Part shown: positions 63,944 to 64,000 of the stretch, one piece after another
How positions within the stretch are numbered: position 1 is the stretch's first letter
Layout of the letters: each line of letters begins with the position of its first letter
Assembly (NCBI GenBank): GCA_001767435.1
Contig: MEKT01000191.1
Span: forward strand, 75,111-139,110
DNA: 64,000 nt
Origin: Acidobacteria bacterium RIFCSPLOWO2_02_FULL_65_29
GTDB lineage: Bacteria > Acidobacteriota > Vicinamibacteria > Vicinamibacterales > CAVVIG01
Reading direction: 5' to 3'
Notes under the pieces: generated by a model
What the model saw: the letters and a program-made list of their open reading frames with translations, nothing else
Databases searched by the model: none
Told to the model about the DNA's origin: nothing
Position numbers and translations under genes: made by a program

Positions 63944-64000
63944 ACATCTTCTAAAGCCGATATTCATGCGACTGAGGCAGTTGTCGGCTTTAGAATCTGT
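63941..64000 (+). repeat. Dispersed TAGACATC...CTAAAGCCGA element, copy 2 (palindromic)
   Basis: TTCTAAAGCCGA (63949-63960) and TCGGCTTTAGAA (63984-63995) are a perfect 12-bp inverted repeat around 23 nt. The first 40 nt match copy 1 at 30378-30339 (opposite strand) with three differences. It begins on the stop codon of the HAD gene and runs to the window edge. Confidence 0.82.

Overview
The window is one strongly GC-rich bacterial chromosome segment with dense coding on both strands and no rRNA, phage, insertion sequence or CRISPR. The best taxonomic guess is Acidobacteriota, possibly the Vicinamibacteria. This rests on an eroded kinase/TolB-type gene at 24055-24992 whose C-terminal tail (NWHEELKRLVP) is typical of acidobacterial Ser/Thr kinases with beta-propeller domains, on the TIGR03960-like radical SAM and DUF1684-like genes, and on base composition. 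No marker search could be run, so this is inference.

Layout. 1-11 kb: a truncated rlmI-type methyltransferase, rpiB, glyA, a DinG/XPD-type helicase, a secreted TPR protein, yggS, divIVA, a DUF167 gene, and on the minus strand a small membrane protein, lepB and lepA. 10.7-15.1 kb: an AbrB/PIN toxin-antitoxin-like pair, citrate synthase, a DUF362 protein and a lone larB. 15.2-22.5 kb: mutS2-dnaG-rpoD, a CAT-anticodon tRNA, a strong terminator, and a zinc-ribbon coiled-coil gene coupled to RNase HI. 22.5-25.8 kb: pgeF and acpS in divergent, start-overlapping arrangement, then degraded DNA full of palindromes. 25.8-43.3 kb: the division and cell wall (dcw) cluster, read leftward from a textbook sigma-70 promoter with three MraZ boxes: mraZ-rsmH-ftsL-ftsI-murE-mraY-murD-ftsW-murG-murC-ftsQ-ftsA-ftsZ, then a radical SAM gene. 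murF, murB and ddl are absent from it. 43.3-53.5 kb: ychF, two GT2 glycosyltransferases, two nucleotide-sugar SDRs and a DegT aminotransferase (surface glycan synthesis), an STN-like Pro-rich secreted protein, yqeY, murJ, a rhomboid protein and a cupin. 53.5-64 kb: fused branched-chain 2-oxoacid dehydrogenase E1, then a beta-oxidation set resembling Bacillus fadN-fadA-fadE with two alpha/beta hydrolases inserted, a DUF1684 lipoprotein and a HAD phosphatase.

The most unusual feature lies between the genes. Many intergenic regions are degenerate tandem arrays of short words with a 7-nt period (8 nt in a few). Each locus has its own vocabulary (GCTGANA, GACAGTT, GTTAAAA/GTGAAAA, GCGACTT, TAGTCGN, GAACGTC, GATTTCA and others). 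Many are laid out as inverted arms, so they could fold into long imperfect hairpins, and one locus nests two vocabularies concentrically. Several arrays run into the flanking genes and supply their stop codons, last residues or ribosome binding sites. A second layer of discrete palindromic elements (CTAGGAGC, TTCTAAAGCCGA, GGATCCGGC and CTTCGAC/GAGCTCGTCGAA families) is also present, one of them inside the citrate synthase reading frame.

Start sites. Neighbouring genes are often coupled by GTGA overlaps. Several genes lacking a Shine-Dalgarno have a -10-like hexamer 6-12 nt before the start codon, which suggests leaderless transcripts.
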